Source: Carnobacterium maltaromaticum DSM 20342
GTDB lineage: Bacteria; Bacillota; Bacilli; Lactobacillales; Carnobacteriaceae
Reading direction: 5' to 3'
NCBI RefSeq assembly: GCF_000744945.1
Contig: NZ_JQMX01000001.1
Span: 1,426,001-1,490,000 of the forward strand
Length of the DNA: 64,000 bases
Shown piece by piece: positions 1 through 8,203 of the stretch. The notes under the pieces were generated by a model, which made no database searches, had not been told where the DNA came from, and worked only from the letters and a program-made list of their open reading frames with translations. The translations under genes were made by a program, and so were the position numbers. Position 1 is the first letter of the stretch. The number at the start of each line of letters is the position of its first letter.

Positions 1-40
1 TCACTTTGCGAGTGCCAAGCTTATCTAATAATATGTCCAT
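1..40 (-). CDS. 5' end of an unidentified gene, cut by the window edge
   Basis: An ATG at 40-38 is preceded at a good distance by AGGAGG (46-52 region, minus strand). The frame stays open for 13 codons (MDILLDKLGTRKV) to the window edge. It lies 72 bp downstream of the 113-832 gene on the same strand, so the two may be co-transcribed. Too little is visible for a family call. The ribosome site is the main evidence. Confidence 0.5.
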   Translation of the reverse strand, partial: MDILLDKLGTRKV

Positions 41-112
41 TTTAATCCTCCTACCCTCAGTCCAAGCAAACATATCCTTAATTTTGATAGCTTCTATTTC
101 TCAAAAAAATAC

Positions 113-832
113 TTAAGATTGTTTTTCTCCAAATTGATTTAAATTGCTTAAATCATTTAACTTTGTAATTTCATTTTTCATAATAGTAATCATGTCAATC
201 GATAAATCATCTAGTAGAAAAACCAAACGTTTCAATATGGCTTGATAACTCGATAATTCTTTATTGAAGTTTCTTCCTTGATCAATTAAAAATTCGTGTT
301 CTAGTTTACTTAAATATTTATTACTATAATTAAATAGCGAGACTATTTTTTCAACTTTATTGCCATTTTCAGTAAAATAAATGCTAATCAACTCAATATC
401 ATGGATAAGCTTTTCGGTTTCATTTCTATTTTGAACTAAACGTACTGTAATTTGTTCATTAGCCAAAATAGAATTGGTATCTCTTATAAAGCGAATAATT
501 TCCTCATTTTTATAAATACTCGTATTTAACTTTGCATACAAATTTTCAATTTTTTGAAATAACATTTCTTTATACAAAAATTCTGCTTGAATTTGGCGTT
601 CTTTTTTAGAGTTTAGCTCTATTTCTTCACGCAATGCTGTATTCTGTGTCTTTGATTCACTAAATGCAAGCAATATTGCACCAATTATTCCAAAAAAAGA
701 GCCGATAAAATTATACATCCCATCAATCGTTAATTCCCGATCTACTGCACCAGTGAAAATAGGAATAAATAAAAGTAAAAACCCAATAAAAATAATAGAA
801 ATTATCATTAGGTGATTTTTCAAATAACGCAT
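113..832 (-). CDS. Hypothetical membrane-anchored coiled-coil protein
   Basis: 239 residues. Two N-terminal hydrophobic segments are visible, at about residues 8-30 and 40-57; the second is glycine-rich (IGSFFGIIGAILLAF). A charged, helical, mostly cytoplasmic tail of about 180 residues follows and looks coiled-coil from residue 62 to 100. The start is supported by AGAGGAGGAAACT just before the ATG. No catalytic motif is recognised and I cannot name a family. The gene lies directly upstream of the truncated gene at 40. Two N-terminal membrane helices plus a long helical tail suggest a membrane sensor or scaffold, but that is only a guess. Confidence 0.7.
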   Translation of the reverse strand: MRYLKNHLMIISIIFIGFLLLFIPIFTGAVDRELTIDGMYNFIGSFFGIIGAILLAFSESKTQNTALREEIELNSKKERQIQAEFLYKEMLFQKIENLYAKLNTSIYKNEEIIRFIRDTNSILANEQITVRLVQNRNETEKLIHDIELISIYFTENGNKVEKIVSLFNYSNKYLSKLEHEFLIDQGRNFNKELSSYQAILKRLVFLLDDLSIDMITIMKNEITKLNDLSNLNQFGEKQS

Positions 833-981
833 AGTTTCCTCCTCTTGGCTAGCATTTAAATAGCTTTAACCTATCTGTCTTAAATATAATAGAAATAGAT
901 TGCTTACGTCAAATTTTAACGATTTTATCATACAGTTTGTAGTATACTAATTAGTATCCAACTAAATAATGAGGTGAAAAA

Positions 982-1401
982 ATGGAAATTAGAGAAGTTG
1001 ACAGTAAAAAAAATCAAGAAATGCTTTCAACGCTTTTAGAAAATTACAGTCAAAGTCAGAATAAAAATATCCCTGTTTACGAAAAAAAAGAAATTTCGTT
1101 AGCTGCATATGATGGTGCTACTTTTTTAGGCGGTATTACCGGTGAAATTTTTTGGAATCATCTTCACGTAAGTTTATTAGCCATTCATCCAGATAACCAA
1201 AAAGGTGGTGTTGGAAGTCGCTTACTTGAACAAATCGAACTTATTGCTCGTGAAAATAACTGTACATTAATTTTATTAGAAACCATGAGCTGGCAAGCAC
1301 CTAAGTTCTACCCAAAACATGGCTATACTCTTTTTGGTACTGTTGAAGATTATCCAATTAAAGGTGAGGCACAATATTCTTTTCAAAAAAGATTATCTTA
1401 A
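982..1401 (+). CDS. GNAT family N-acetyltransferase
   Basis: 139 residues, the usual size for a single GNAT domain. Motif A, which binds the acetyl-CoA pyrophosphate, is visible as HPDNQKGGVGSRLLEQIE at about residues 71-88. It is preceded by the strand HVSLLAI and followed by LILLETMSWQAPKFYPKHGY, the typical late strand with an aromatic pair. The acceptor cannot be told from sequence; small molecules and ribosomal protein N-termini are both possible. The ATG follows GAGGTG by eight bases. The gene stands alone on the plus strand between minus-strand genes and ends in a hairpin shared with the convergent SEDS gene. Confidence 0.85.
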   Translation: MEIREVDSKKNQEMLSTLLENYSQSQNKNIPVYEKKEISLAAYDGATFLGGITGEIFWNHLHVSLLAIHPDNQKGGVGSRLLEQIELIARENNCTLILLETMSWQAPKFYPKHGYTLFGTVEDYPIKGEAQYSFQKRLS

Positions 1402-1409
1402 GAAAATAA

Positions 1410-1446
1410 AAAATAGGCTTGTGGGAATTCCACAGCCTATTTTTTG
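1410..1446. terminator. Bidirectional terminator between the acetyltransferase and SEDS genes
   Basis: The arms AATAGGCT-(t)-GTGG and CCAC-AGCCTATT enclose a short AATT loop, with A-rich sequence on one side and a T run on the other. It sits between two convergent stop codons and can serve both strands. Confidence 0.85.
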
Positions 1447-1458
1447 TGACTCATCCAT

Positions 1459-2583
1459 CTATTTAGTTATTCTTCGACTCACATTAAAAACTAGCCCCAG
1501 TGCGATTGATAGTATTAAAATACTGGATCCACCATAACTAACAAAAGGTAAAGTAACCCCACTAATCGGCACAAGTCCAATCACACCACCAATATTAATT
1601 CCCGTTTGAATCAACATCATCGTCCCTATCCCTATGCAAAGTAAGGAAGAAAAAGAATCTTTTGTATGATTTGCTAAATAAAAGATACGTAAAATCAGCG
1701 TACTTAATGCTACCAAAATAAGGCAAACCCCGATCAATCCAAATTCTTCCCCAATAATAGCTAGGATAAAATCAGTATGTGGCTCAGGCAAGTAGCCCTT
1801 TTTCAGAACACTTTTTCCCAAACCAACACCAAAAACACCACCTCGGCCTAAAGCTAAATAGGAACCGCTTAACTGCATACCAGAACTATCGGCTAATTCA
1901 AAAGGGTTCCAAAAAGCTTCAAAACGGGCATAGCGATAGGTTGACATCCCTGGCATCTTTGCTCCATAAATCGTAAGTAATTTTAAGTACCCAGCAATCA
2001 CTCCTGAAGCAGCCAAACTACTAATCATCCCAATTTTAAAAGGCATCCCACTTGCAAAAATTTGAACTACAATAACAATTGCAATAATAATGACACTACC
2101 AGCATCTGGTTGTAGCAAAATCAGCAAAGAACTAATTCCTACTATAACAATGGGGGGTAAAATAGCTTTAAACCAGTTTCTTTGCATTTGTGATTGCCGA
2201 CGAGATAAAATATACGCAGTATACCAAACTAAGACTAACTTTGAAATTTCAACTGGTTGGATATTGAAAAAACCAATGTCGATCCACCTCTTAGCACCAT
2301 TAATATTCTCACCAATTATTAAAACTGAAGCTAACAAAAGTAGCATCGCAAAAAATAAACATAAAACTAAATTTTTATTTTTTAAAAAGCTCATTTTAAG
2401 CTGGCTAGTTATAACAAGCATCGTCATCCCAGCACCAATAAAGACAAGCTGACCAACAAAATATTTAGTACCTGTGCCATATTGTACCAAAGAAACATCT
2501 GCGCTTGCACTATAGACCATTAAAGAACCTATAAAGATCAATGTCAGATAAGGTACTAGCAAATAATAATCTATTTTTTTCAT
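1459..2583 (-). CDS. ftsW: SEDS peptidoglycan glycosyltransferase, FtsW-like
   Basis: 374 residues from the ATG at 2583, which has AAAGGTGAGAGA before it; an upstream TTG at 2619 has no such site. SEDS proteins are polytopic enzymes that polymerise glycan strands from lipid II with a partner class B PBP. Visible landmarks are RWIDIGFFNIQPVEISK, LLQPDAGS, PEPHTDFILAIIGEEFG (with the catalytic Asp of the family) and the C-terminal LVPISGVTLPFVSYGGSS. The last two look more FtsW- than RodA-like. The gene follows a second SEDS gene by 43 bp. No PBP partner is adjacent, so the division-versus-elongation role is an inference. Confidence 0.8.
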   Translation of the reverse strand: MKKIDYYLLVPYLTLIFIGSLMVYSASADVSLVQYGTGTKYFVGQLVFIGAGMTMLVITSQLKMSFLKNKNLVLCLFFAMLLLLASVLIIGENINGAKRWIDIGFFNIQPVEISKLVLVWYTAYILSRRQSQMQRNWFKAILPPIVIVGISSLLILLQPDAGSVIIIAIVIVVQIFASGMPFKIGMISSLAASGVIAGYLKLLTIYGAKMPGMSTYRYARFEAFWNPFELADSSGMQLSGSYLALGRGGVFGVGLGKSVLKKGYLPEPHTDFILAIIGEEFGLIGVCLILVALSTLILRIFYLANHTKDSFSSLLCIGIGTMMLIQTGINIGGVIGLVPISGVTLPFVSYGGSSILILSIALGLVFNVSRRITK

Positions 2584-2626
2584 TCTCTCACCTTTCTTTT
2601 TGACTAAATAGACAGCCAAACTCTAC

Positions 2627-3775
2627 TTACTCAAAATTTTTATCTTTTTCAGAAAAAATATAATCATGATTATGATGGTTCATGGATAATACTAAACCAA
2701 CGGCAATCATGTTCCCTAATAAAGAGGACCCTCCATAGCTAATAAACGGTAATGGAATTCCCGTCACTGGAAGCAAGCCAATTGTCATACCAATATTTTC
2801 AAAAATATGAAAACTAACCAGCATAATAACCCCAGTCACAATGTAAGAATAAAATTCATTTCTAATTTTGAAACAAGTTAAAACAAAACGATAAATCAGT
2901 AAAAAATAAACAAACAGCAGTATAGCACTTCCGATAAATCCAAAATTTTCTCCTAAAACGGTAAAAATAAAATCTGTATGATTTTCAGGAACATAAACTT
3001 CTGACATCCCAAAGCCTTTTCCACCTATTTGTCCTGAACCAATCGCCTTCATACTCTGAATTGATTGATAAGAGTCCCCAGAAACATCTAGATAAGGATC
3101 TAACCACACATCAACCCGATCAAATTGATAACTGTGAAACCCAATTTTATAAAGAATTTCGCGATTAAATAATATTAAACAAAACATACCAATTAAAATA
3201 CTGCTAACAATTCCAATTAGAGGTCCTAAAATTTTCCAACTAACGCCTGATAATAAGGTCATTCCTGCAATAATCGCAATAAAAACAATCGTTGTCCCTA
3301 AATCTGATTGTAACATAATTAATCCTATTGGTGGTAAACTTAAAAGAACAATTTTAGTCAACAACCAACTATCCGATTTTATCGTTCGGTTCATTACTTT
3401 TCGATTGTGACTAGTTAATAGTCGAGCTAAAGTTAAAATAAATGCAATTTTCATTACTTCAGAAGTTTGAAAATTCATAAAGCCTAAATTGATCCATCTC
3501 GTAGACCCATTAATTTCAACTCCAACTATCAAAACAGCAATTAAAAGAATAATTCCAATCCCATAAGCGACTGGAGCTAGTTTCCAAAGTTGTTCACTAT
3601 CAAATTGCATCACGATAAAGACAATCACTGCCCCCACCAAGTACCATGCTCCTTGCATAATCACATAGTGCCATCCACCAGTCGCACTATGAATCGTTGC
3701 TAAACTAATTAAAGCTAAAATCATCAATAACAAGACAATTGCAAAATTTTGTTCATTATTTTTTTCTTTTGTCAT
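2627..3775 (-). CDS. SEDS peptidoglycan glycosyltransferase, RodA/FtsW family
   Basis: 382 residues starting at the ATG at 3775, preceded by AAGGAGTG; a TTG start 36 bp upstream is less likely. About ten hydrophobic segments are seen. Family landmarks are RWINLGFMNFQTSEVMK, LQSDLGTTIVF, VPENHTDFIFTVLGENFG with the conserved Asp, and LLPVTGIPLPFISYGGSS near the C-terminus. It should polymerise lipid II into glycan strands at the membrane. It is the first gene of a tandem SEDS pair; Listeria carries a comparable tandem pair, lmo2427-lmo2428 (established knowledge). Which of the two serves elongation cannot be settled from sequence alone. Confidence 0.8.
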   Translation of the reverse strand: MTKEKNNEQNFAIVLLLMILALISLATIHSATGGWHYVIMQGAWYLVGAVIVFIVMQFDSEQLWKLAPVAYGIGIILLIAVLIVGVEINGSTRWINLGFMNFQTSEVMKIAFILTLARLLTSHNRKVMNRTIKSDSWLLTKIVLLSLPPIGLIMLQSDLGTTIVFIAIIAGMTLLSGVSWKILGPLIGIVSSILIGMFCLILFNREILYKIGFHSYQFDRVDVWLDPYLDVSGDSYQSIQSMKAIGSGQIGGKGFGMSEVYVPENHTDFIFTVLGENFGFIGSAILLFVYFLLIYRFVLTCFKIRNEFYSYIVTGVIMLVSFHIFENIGMTIGLLPVTGIPLPFISYGGSSLLGNMIAVGLVLSMNHHNHDYIFSEKDKNFE

Positions 3776-3849
3776 ACATCTACACTCCTTATCATCGGGT
3801 TCTTGTAACACAAATTTATAAAGAAAAAAGTAAGAATTTAGTTGAGTGG

Positions 3850-3880
3850 TTGTAATTTGACGTCCAAATGTAATAATTAG
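3850..3880. promoter_or_regulatory. Inverted repeat in the divergent SEDS / LytTR-regulator intergenic region
   Basis: ATTTGACGTCCAAAT forms ATTTG-N5-CAAAT, centred near 3863, between the divergent SEDS and response-regulator genes. An AT-rich TAATAATT follows. It could be an operator, perhaps for the neighbouring LytTR protein. It does not clearly show the paired half-sites expected of LytTR domains. Confidence 0.3.
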
Positions 3881-3917
3881 AACAGAATCAACTATTTAGA
3901 GATTGGAGTTCATTTAC

Positions 3918-4637
3918 ATGCATATCGCTATTTGTGAAGATGAAACAGTACAACAAGAAGAACTATACAACCTATTACAAGCTTATCAAAGCTTTTTTCC
4001 TACACCATTAGCTATTGAAGTTTTCAGTAACGCTGAGGATTTAATTGAGGTTTGTCATTATTCTGGTAATCGCTTTGACTTAATTTTTCTAGATATAGCC
4101 TTGCCTAAATTAAATGGCATAGAAGCTGCTAAAATAATTAGGCAAATGGATGCTGAGGTCGAACTTGTATTTCTAACAAGTATGCTTGACTATTCTTTAG
4201 AAGGCTATCATGTCAAAGCCTTACGTTATCTACTGAAACCAATTAAAGCACATCAATTAGACGAACTTCTTAAGACTATAAAAAATAGTAAACCAAAGGC
4301 TAGCCTGACAATTTCCAATAAATTTGGTCAAAAAAAGATTGCTTTAGATCAAATTTATTTTATTGAGAGCCGACAACGTAAATTATTTTTTCATACCACT
4401 ACGGAAAGTAGTGAAATGTACGGAAAACTGAATGATTTAGAGGAAAAACTAAAGTTCAAACATTTTGCTCGCTGTCACCAGTCTTATTTAATTCATTTGC
4501 CTTATGTCACTGAAATTATAAAAGACCAAGTGAAATTAGAAAATCAACTGCTGCTCCCCATTAGCAAAGCACATAGGAAAACTTTTAAAGAAGCCTTCTT
4601 TGACTATTTAACTATAGGCGGTGAGTGGCTTGATTAA
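3918..4637 (+). CDS. LytTR-family response regulator
   Basis: 239 residues from the ATG at 3918 (GGAG nine bases upstream); a TTG at 3903 is a weaker alternative. The N-terminal receiver domain (residues 1-120) shows the acidic pair in ICEDE, the phospho-acceptor in LIFLDIALPKLNG, the conserved FLTS and KALRYLLKPI with the invariant Lys. The C-terminal LytTR DNA-binding domain covers about residues 135-238 (IYFIESRQRK, FARCHQSYLIHLPYV). This AgrA/ComE/BlpR class usually controls peptide-signalled regulons such as bacteriocins, competence or virulence. It overlaps the sensor kinase gene, so the two form one operon. Confidence 0.9.
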   Translation: MHIAICEDETVQQEELYNLLQAYQSFFPTPLAIEVFSNAEDLIEVCHYSGNRFDLIFLDIALPKLNGIEAAKIIRQMDAEVELVFLTSMLDYSLEGYHVKALRYLLKPIKAHQLDELLKTIKNSKPKASLTISNKFGQKKIALDQIYFIESRQRKLFFHTTTESSEMYGKLNDLEEKLKFKHFARCHQSYLIHLPYVTEIIKDQVKLENQLLLPISKAHRKTFKEAFFDYLTIGGEWLD

Positions 4638-5952
4638 TATAGACTCTGCATTCTTTTTTTATGCAAGCCATCTTTTTGAGGCTAGTTTTGAAGCCTTTTT
4701 AATGTTCTATTTTTTTAAGAACTTCATTGGAGTTCCACGTTTAAATAAAGTCTTTTTGCTAGCTTGTTTCTTTTGCTTAGACTTTGTTACGACTTATTTT
4801 GAACAATTGCATCCTTTTATCTATCTAGCAATTTTAATTAGTGTACTCACACTAATTAGTTTTTCTTTTTCAGGATCTACGAAACTGCGTTTACAGGCTG
4901 CTGCTTTATATTTTATAATGACTCTCTTTTCTGAAAAAGTTGTTATTTATGTATCCGATGCTATTTACATTTTATCCAGTAATTTTCAACATTCCGACTC
5001 TTTGAAAATTATTTTCTTTTATTTTTGTAGTGATATTTTACAATTTTTCTTTGTCTACAATGTTGTTCAACTAAGAAAAGGCTTGAATAAACAATTCTAT
5101 CTCACTTTTTTAATGACACTTTCTTTAGTTGTGATTAATTTAATTTTAATTTACAATTCACTCTTAGTCATCTTCCTTGAGGTAAATAAAATTTATATTA
5201 GTCTAACTATTCTTTCGATTTTTGTTATTTTATTTTTCAGTTATTTTGTTATACAACTCGTCGAAAAAATGGCTCGCCACTATCAGCTAGACTTTGAAAA
5301 TAGAGCCTTAAATCAACAATTACACTATCAAAAAATGACTCAAGATAAAATGCTCAAAGCTCAAAAAGAGGTACGCAGTCTTAAACATGATTTGCGAAAT
5401 CATCTTGTTTCACTCTCTTATCTAGTCAAAAAAAATGATTTACCTAGTACTGAAATCTATTTAAAAGAGCTTCTAGCTATGGAAAGCTTAGCTGATCCTA
5501 CTTCTTTTACAGAAAATCTAGTAATTGACGCATTATTAACTCAATTAGATGAACGCTGTTTAATTGAAAATATCCATTTGGATTTGGTTGTCAAACCATT
5601 AAATATAAAAGAAATTAAAGACATTGATTTAGCGATACTATTCGGAAATGCTTTTGATAATGCACTTGAAGCTGTTTCACCACTTCCAGAGGACCAAAAG
5701 AAAATTTGCTTATCTATGCATTTCAAAAAAAATTATTTATTTATCACACTTAAAAATACCCAAAATAACCAAAATAACCACTATCACTTTCATTCAGACT
5801 ACTCTTATCCTACTACTAAAGAAAATAAAAAAAACCACGGATTTGGTTTGAAAAATATGGAGCAAGTTGTAAGTAAATATGACGGGCAATTAAAAATAAA
5901 AAATGAAAAAGAAACTTTTACCTTGGTTTTAGTTTTAAAAGATGCACTATAA
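4621..5952 (+). CDS. GHKL sensor histidine kinase (AgrC/BlpH-like)
   Basis: 443 residues from a GTG at 4621; a TTG at 4630 with GGTGAG before it may be the true start. The first 215 residues carry about six hydrophobic segments. A helical linker and a noncanonical H-box follow (SLKHDLRNHLVSLSYLV, phospho-acceptor His at about residue 256), then the N-box NAFDNALEAVS and the G-box HGFGLKNMEQVV. This is the HPK10-type layout of kinases that sense secreted peptides. The gene overlaps the regulator by 17 bp. No short double-glycine or cyclic-peptide precursor lies within the flanking intergenic regions, so the signal is unknown. Confidence 0.88.
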   Translation: MSGLINIDSAFFFYASHLFEASFEAFLMFYFFKNFIGVPRLNKVFLLACFFCLDFVTTYFEQLHPFIYLAILISVLTLISFSFSGSTKLRLQAAALYFIMTLFSEKVVIYVSDAIYILSSNFQHSDSLKIIFFYFCSDILQFFFVYNVVQLRKGLNKQFYLTFLMTLSLVVINLILIYNSLLVIFLEVNKIYISLTILSIFVILFFSYFVIQLVEKMARHYQLDFENRALNQQLHYQKMTQDKMLKAQKEVRSLKHDLRNHLVSLSYLVKKNDLPSTEIYLKELLAMESLADPTSFTENLVIDALLTQLDERCLIENIHLDLVVKPLNIKEIKDIDLAILFGNAFDNALEAVSPLPEDQKKICLSMHFKKNYLFITLKNTQNNQNNHYHFHSDYSYPTTKENKKNHGFGLKNMEQVVSKYDGQLKIKNEKETFTLVLVLKDAL

Positions 5953-5955
5953 ATA

Positions 5956-6000
5956 AAAAGTAAATCAAACTTGAAACTAGAGGTTTGATTTACTTTTTTA
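5956..6000 (+). terminator. Terminator of the LytTR two-component operon
   Basis: The arms AAAAGTAAATCAAAC and GTTTGATTTACTTTT flank a loop of about 12 bases and run into a T stretch, a few bases after the kinase stop codon. Confidence 0.85.
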
Positions 6001-6057
6001 GTAGACTAAATTATTAAGCCTACTAAATTTTTTAGAGATAGTAACCCTTTAAAAGCA

Positions 6058-6087
6058 TAAAAAAAACAGACAAAAATTTGTCTGTTT
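6058..6087 (-). terminator. Terminator of the GH1 glycosidase gene
   Basis: AAACAGACAAA pairs with TTTGTCTGTTT. Read on the minus strand it is followed by a run of T, about 30 bases after the glycosidase stop codon. Confidence 0.8.
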
Positions 6088-6113
6088 CTTCTTTACTCAT
6101 TTTAATTTTTTTA

Positions 6114-7511
6114 TTAATCGTTAAAACCATTGGCATCTGTCATTTTTTTAAACCAATGACCACTTTTTTTAATTGTTCTTTCGCCTTCTTTATCTAAGTT
6201 AACTGAAATAAAGCCATAACGATTTTTATATGCGTTCGTCCAAGACCAGTTGTCCATACAAGTCCACATATGGTAACCTTGCACATTACTTCCTTCAGCA
6301 ATTGCTTGGTGAACATATTTTAAATGTTCGCTAATAAATTCAATCCGATAATCATCTTCAATTTCACCAGCATCGTTGATAAAACGTTCTTCGCCTTCAA
6401 CACCCATTCCATTTTCAGAAATAAAGCAACGAATATTTCCATAATTCTCACGAACATTTGTCAAGATGTCATAAATACCTTTTTCATAGATTTCCCAACC
6501 ACGATAAATATTCATTTTACGGCCTGGCATTTCGTAGTTATCAAAGTAATCTTCTGGCATTGGTCCATTAGTTGAATCAATTGGTGTTTCTTTAGCTTTG
6601 ATACGACGTGGTTGATAATAATTAATTCCCAATAAATCAACTGTATTTTCAGCTATCGTCTTCAAGTCATCCGCCTCATACTCAGGTAAGTGGTCAATCT
6701 CTTTAAGAATTTCAACTAACTCAGTTGGAAATGTTCCTTTCACAGATGGGTCTAAAAACGAACGATTAAAGAATGCATCTGCAATAGCTGCTGCTTTAAC
6801 ATCAGCTGGATTTGCAGCATCTCTTGGGTAGCTTGGTGTTAAATTTAAAATAATACCAATCTCACCGTCTAATTTCATTTCATGATAAGCTTCGATTGCT
6901 TTAGCACTTGCTAACATCTCATGAAAACCAACTTGAACAGCATGGCGTAAATTTATTTCCATTGGATAGTGGAACTGATATAAATAGCCCGCCTCTACAG
7001 GAACAATTGGTTCATTATGAGTAAACCATTTTTTTACACGATCGCCAAATAGCTCAAAACAAGTTTTAGCAAACGCAACATAAGCATCAACTGTTTTACG
7101 ATTCACCCAACCACCTTCACGTTGTAAAGCCATTGGAATATCAAAATGATACAAGTTCATAAATGGCTCAATTCCATTAGCAATCATTTCATCAATTAAA
7201 TTATTATAAAAAGTAACTGCTTCTGGATTTACAGCTCCTGTCCCGTTAGGAATTAAGCGACTCCATTGTATTGATGTTCTAAAACTATTGTGTCCCGTTG
7301 CTTTCATTAATTGGATATCTTCTGGATATTTACGATAAACGCGAGAGGCTTTATCTGGTCCGACTTGATTAAAGAATTTTTCAGGTTCAGCTTCGTACCA
7401 ATAATCCCATAAACTTTCACCTTTTCCGTCTCCAGGGTAAACACCTTCTGTTTGTGGTCCGCTTGCTGCTGATCCCCACCAAAAATTCTCAGGAAATTCA
7501 TATTTTACCAT
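6114..7511 (-). CDS. 6-phospho-beta-glucosidase, GH1 family
   Basis: 465 residues, the usual GH1 length. It should cleave phosphorylated beta-glucosides delivered by a PTS, in the cytoplasm. The acid/base motif is FTHNEP (Glu167) and the nucleophile motif is FISENGMG (Glu366). The substrate loop SWTNAYKNRYGF near the C-terminus resembles the Ser/Lys/Tyr phosphate-binding set of 6-phospho enzymes more than the EW loop of non-phospho GH1 enzymes. GAGGAGA lies ahead of the ATG. It is monocistronic, with its own promoter and terminator and no PTS genes nearby, so the sugar is unknown. A plain beta-glucosidase remains possible. Confidence 0.85.
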   Translation of the reverse strand: MVKYEFPENFWWGSAASGPQTEGVYPGDGKGESLWDYWYEAEPEKFFNQVGPDKASRVYRKYPEDIQLMKATGHNSFRTSIQWSRLIPNGTGAVNPEAVTFYNNLIDEMIANGIEPFMNLYHFDIPMALQREGGWVNRKTVDAYVAFAKTCFELFGDRVKKWFTHNEPIVPVEAGYLYQFHYPMEINLRHAVQVGFHEMLASAKAIEAYHEMKLDGEIGIILNLTPSYPRDAANPADVKAAAIADAFFNRSFLDPSVKGTFPTELVEILKEIDHLPEYEADDLKTIAENTVDLLGINYYQPRRIKAKETPIDSTNGPMPEDYFDNYEMPGRKMNIYRGWEIYEKGIYDILTNVRENYGNIRCFISENGMGVEGEERFINDAGEIEDDYRIEFISEHLKYVHQAIAEGSNVQGYHMWTCMDNWSWTNAYKNRYGFISVNLDKEGERTIKKSGHWFKKMTDANGFND

Positions 7512-7564
7512 GCTACATTCTCCTCACGTTATCGACTATTTAGTTCATCTATTTATTCACTTTA

Positions 7565-7593
7565 ATTATACAATCTCGAAATAGATTTGTCTA
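7565..7593 (-). promoter_or_regulatory. Sigma-A promoter of the GH1 glycosidase gene
   Basis: On the minus strand TAGACA (7593-7588) and TATAAT (7570-7565) are separated by exactly 17 bp. They lie about 55 bp upstream of the start codon. No clear cre site is seen in the short leader. Confidence 0.75.
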
Positions 7594-7652
7594 GTCATTT
7601 GATATAATAAACATATATAAGTTCGAAAATAAGAAAAGAGAAAATTAGCTAA

Positions 7653-7689
7653 CAAAAAAAAGATCAGGTTATATATCCCTAATCTTTTT
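7653..7689 (-). terminator. Terminator of the secG-est-rnr-smpB operon
   Basis: On the minus strand AAAAAGATTAGGG and a complementary CCTGATCTTTTTTT (one G-U pair) form a stem that ends in a T run, just after the smpB stop codon. Confidence 0.8.
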
Positions 7690-7713
7690 GTTTCATTATT
7701 TAGTAGATTGAGC

Positions 7714-8172
7714 CTATCTGATTTTCATCGTCCGATCCAAGTCACGTTTTGCATCTTTGCGTTTTAAATCTTCACGCTTATCATAGTTTTTCTTCCCTTT
7801 AGCTAATCCAATTAAGACTTTTGCATAGCCATTTTTTATATAAACTTTTAAAGGGACTAAGGTAATTCCTGTTCCTTTAGTTTCATTTACTAGACGGGCA
7901 ATTTGTTTTTTATGCATTAATAGTTTGCGAATTCGAAGTGGATCATGATTAAACTGATTGCCTTGTTCATAAGGACTAATATGGACATTGTGTAAATAGA
8001 TTTCATCCTTATAAATACGTGCATAACCATCTTTTAAATTAATTCGAGCTCCTCGAATTGATTTAATTTCAGTGCCCTGTAAAACCATACCAGCTTCTAT
8101 TGTATCGATAATAGTATAATCATGGCGTGCTTTTCGATTTTGGGCAACTAATTTGCCTTCGTGTTTTGGCAT
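7714..8172 (-). CDS. smpB: SsrA-binding protein SmpB
   Basis: 152 residues, typical for SmpB. It binds tmRNA and delivers it to stalled ribosomes for trans-translation. Recognised stretches are [39 protein letters not shown] and [12 protein letters not shown]. The basic C-terminal tail ([19 protein letters not shown]) enters the mRNA channel in the known family. AAGGAGGCG precedes the ATG. It is the last gene of the secG-est-rnr-smpB operon; RNase R is the nuclease that degrades mRNAs released by tmRNA, so the neighbourhood is functionally coherent. Confidence 0.97.
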   Translation of the reverse strand: MPKHEGKLVAQNRKARHDYTIIDTIEAGMVLQGTEIKSIRGARINLKDGYARIYKDEIYLHNVHISPYEQGNQFNHDPLRIRKLLMHKKQIARLVNETKGTGITLVPLKVYIKNGYAKVLIGLAKGKKNYDKREDLKRKDAKRDLDRTMKIR

Positions 8173-8203
8173 TTGACCGTTCGCCTCCTTGAACGATTAC
8201 TTT

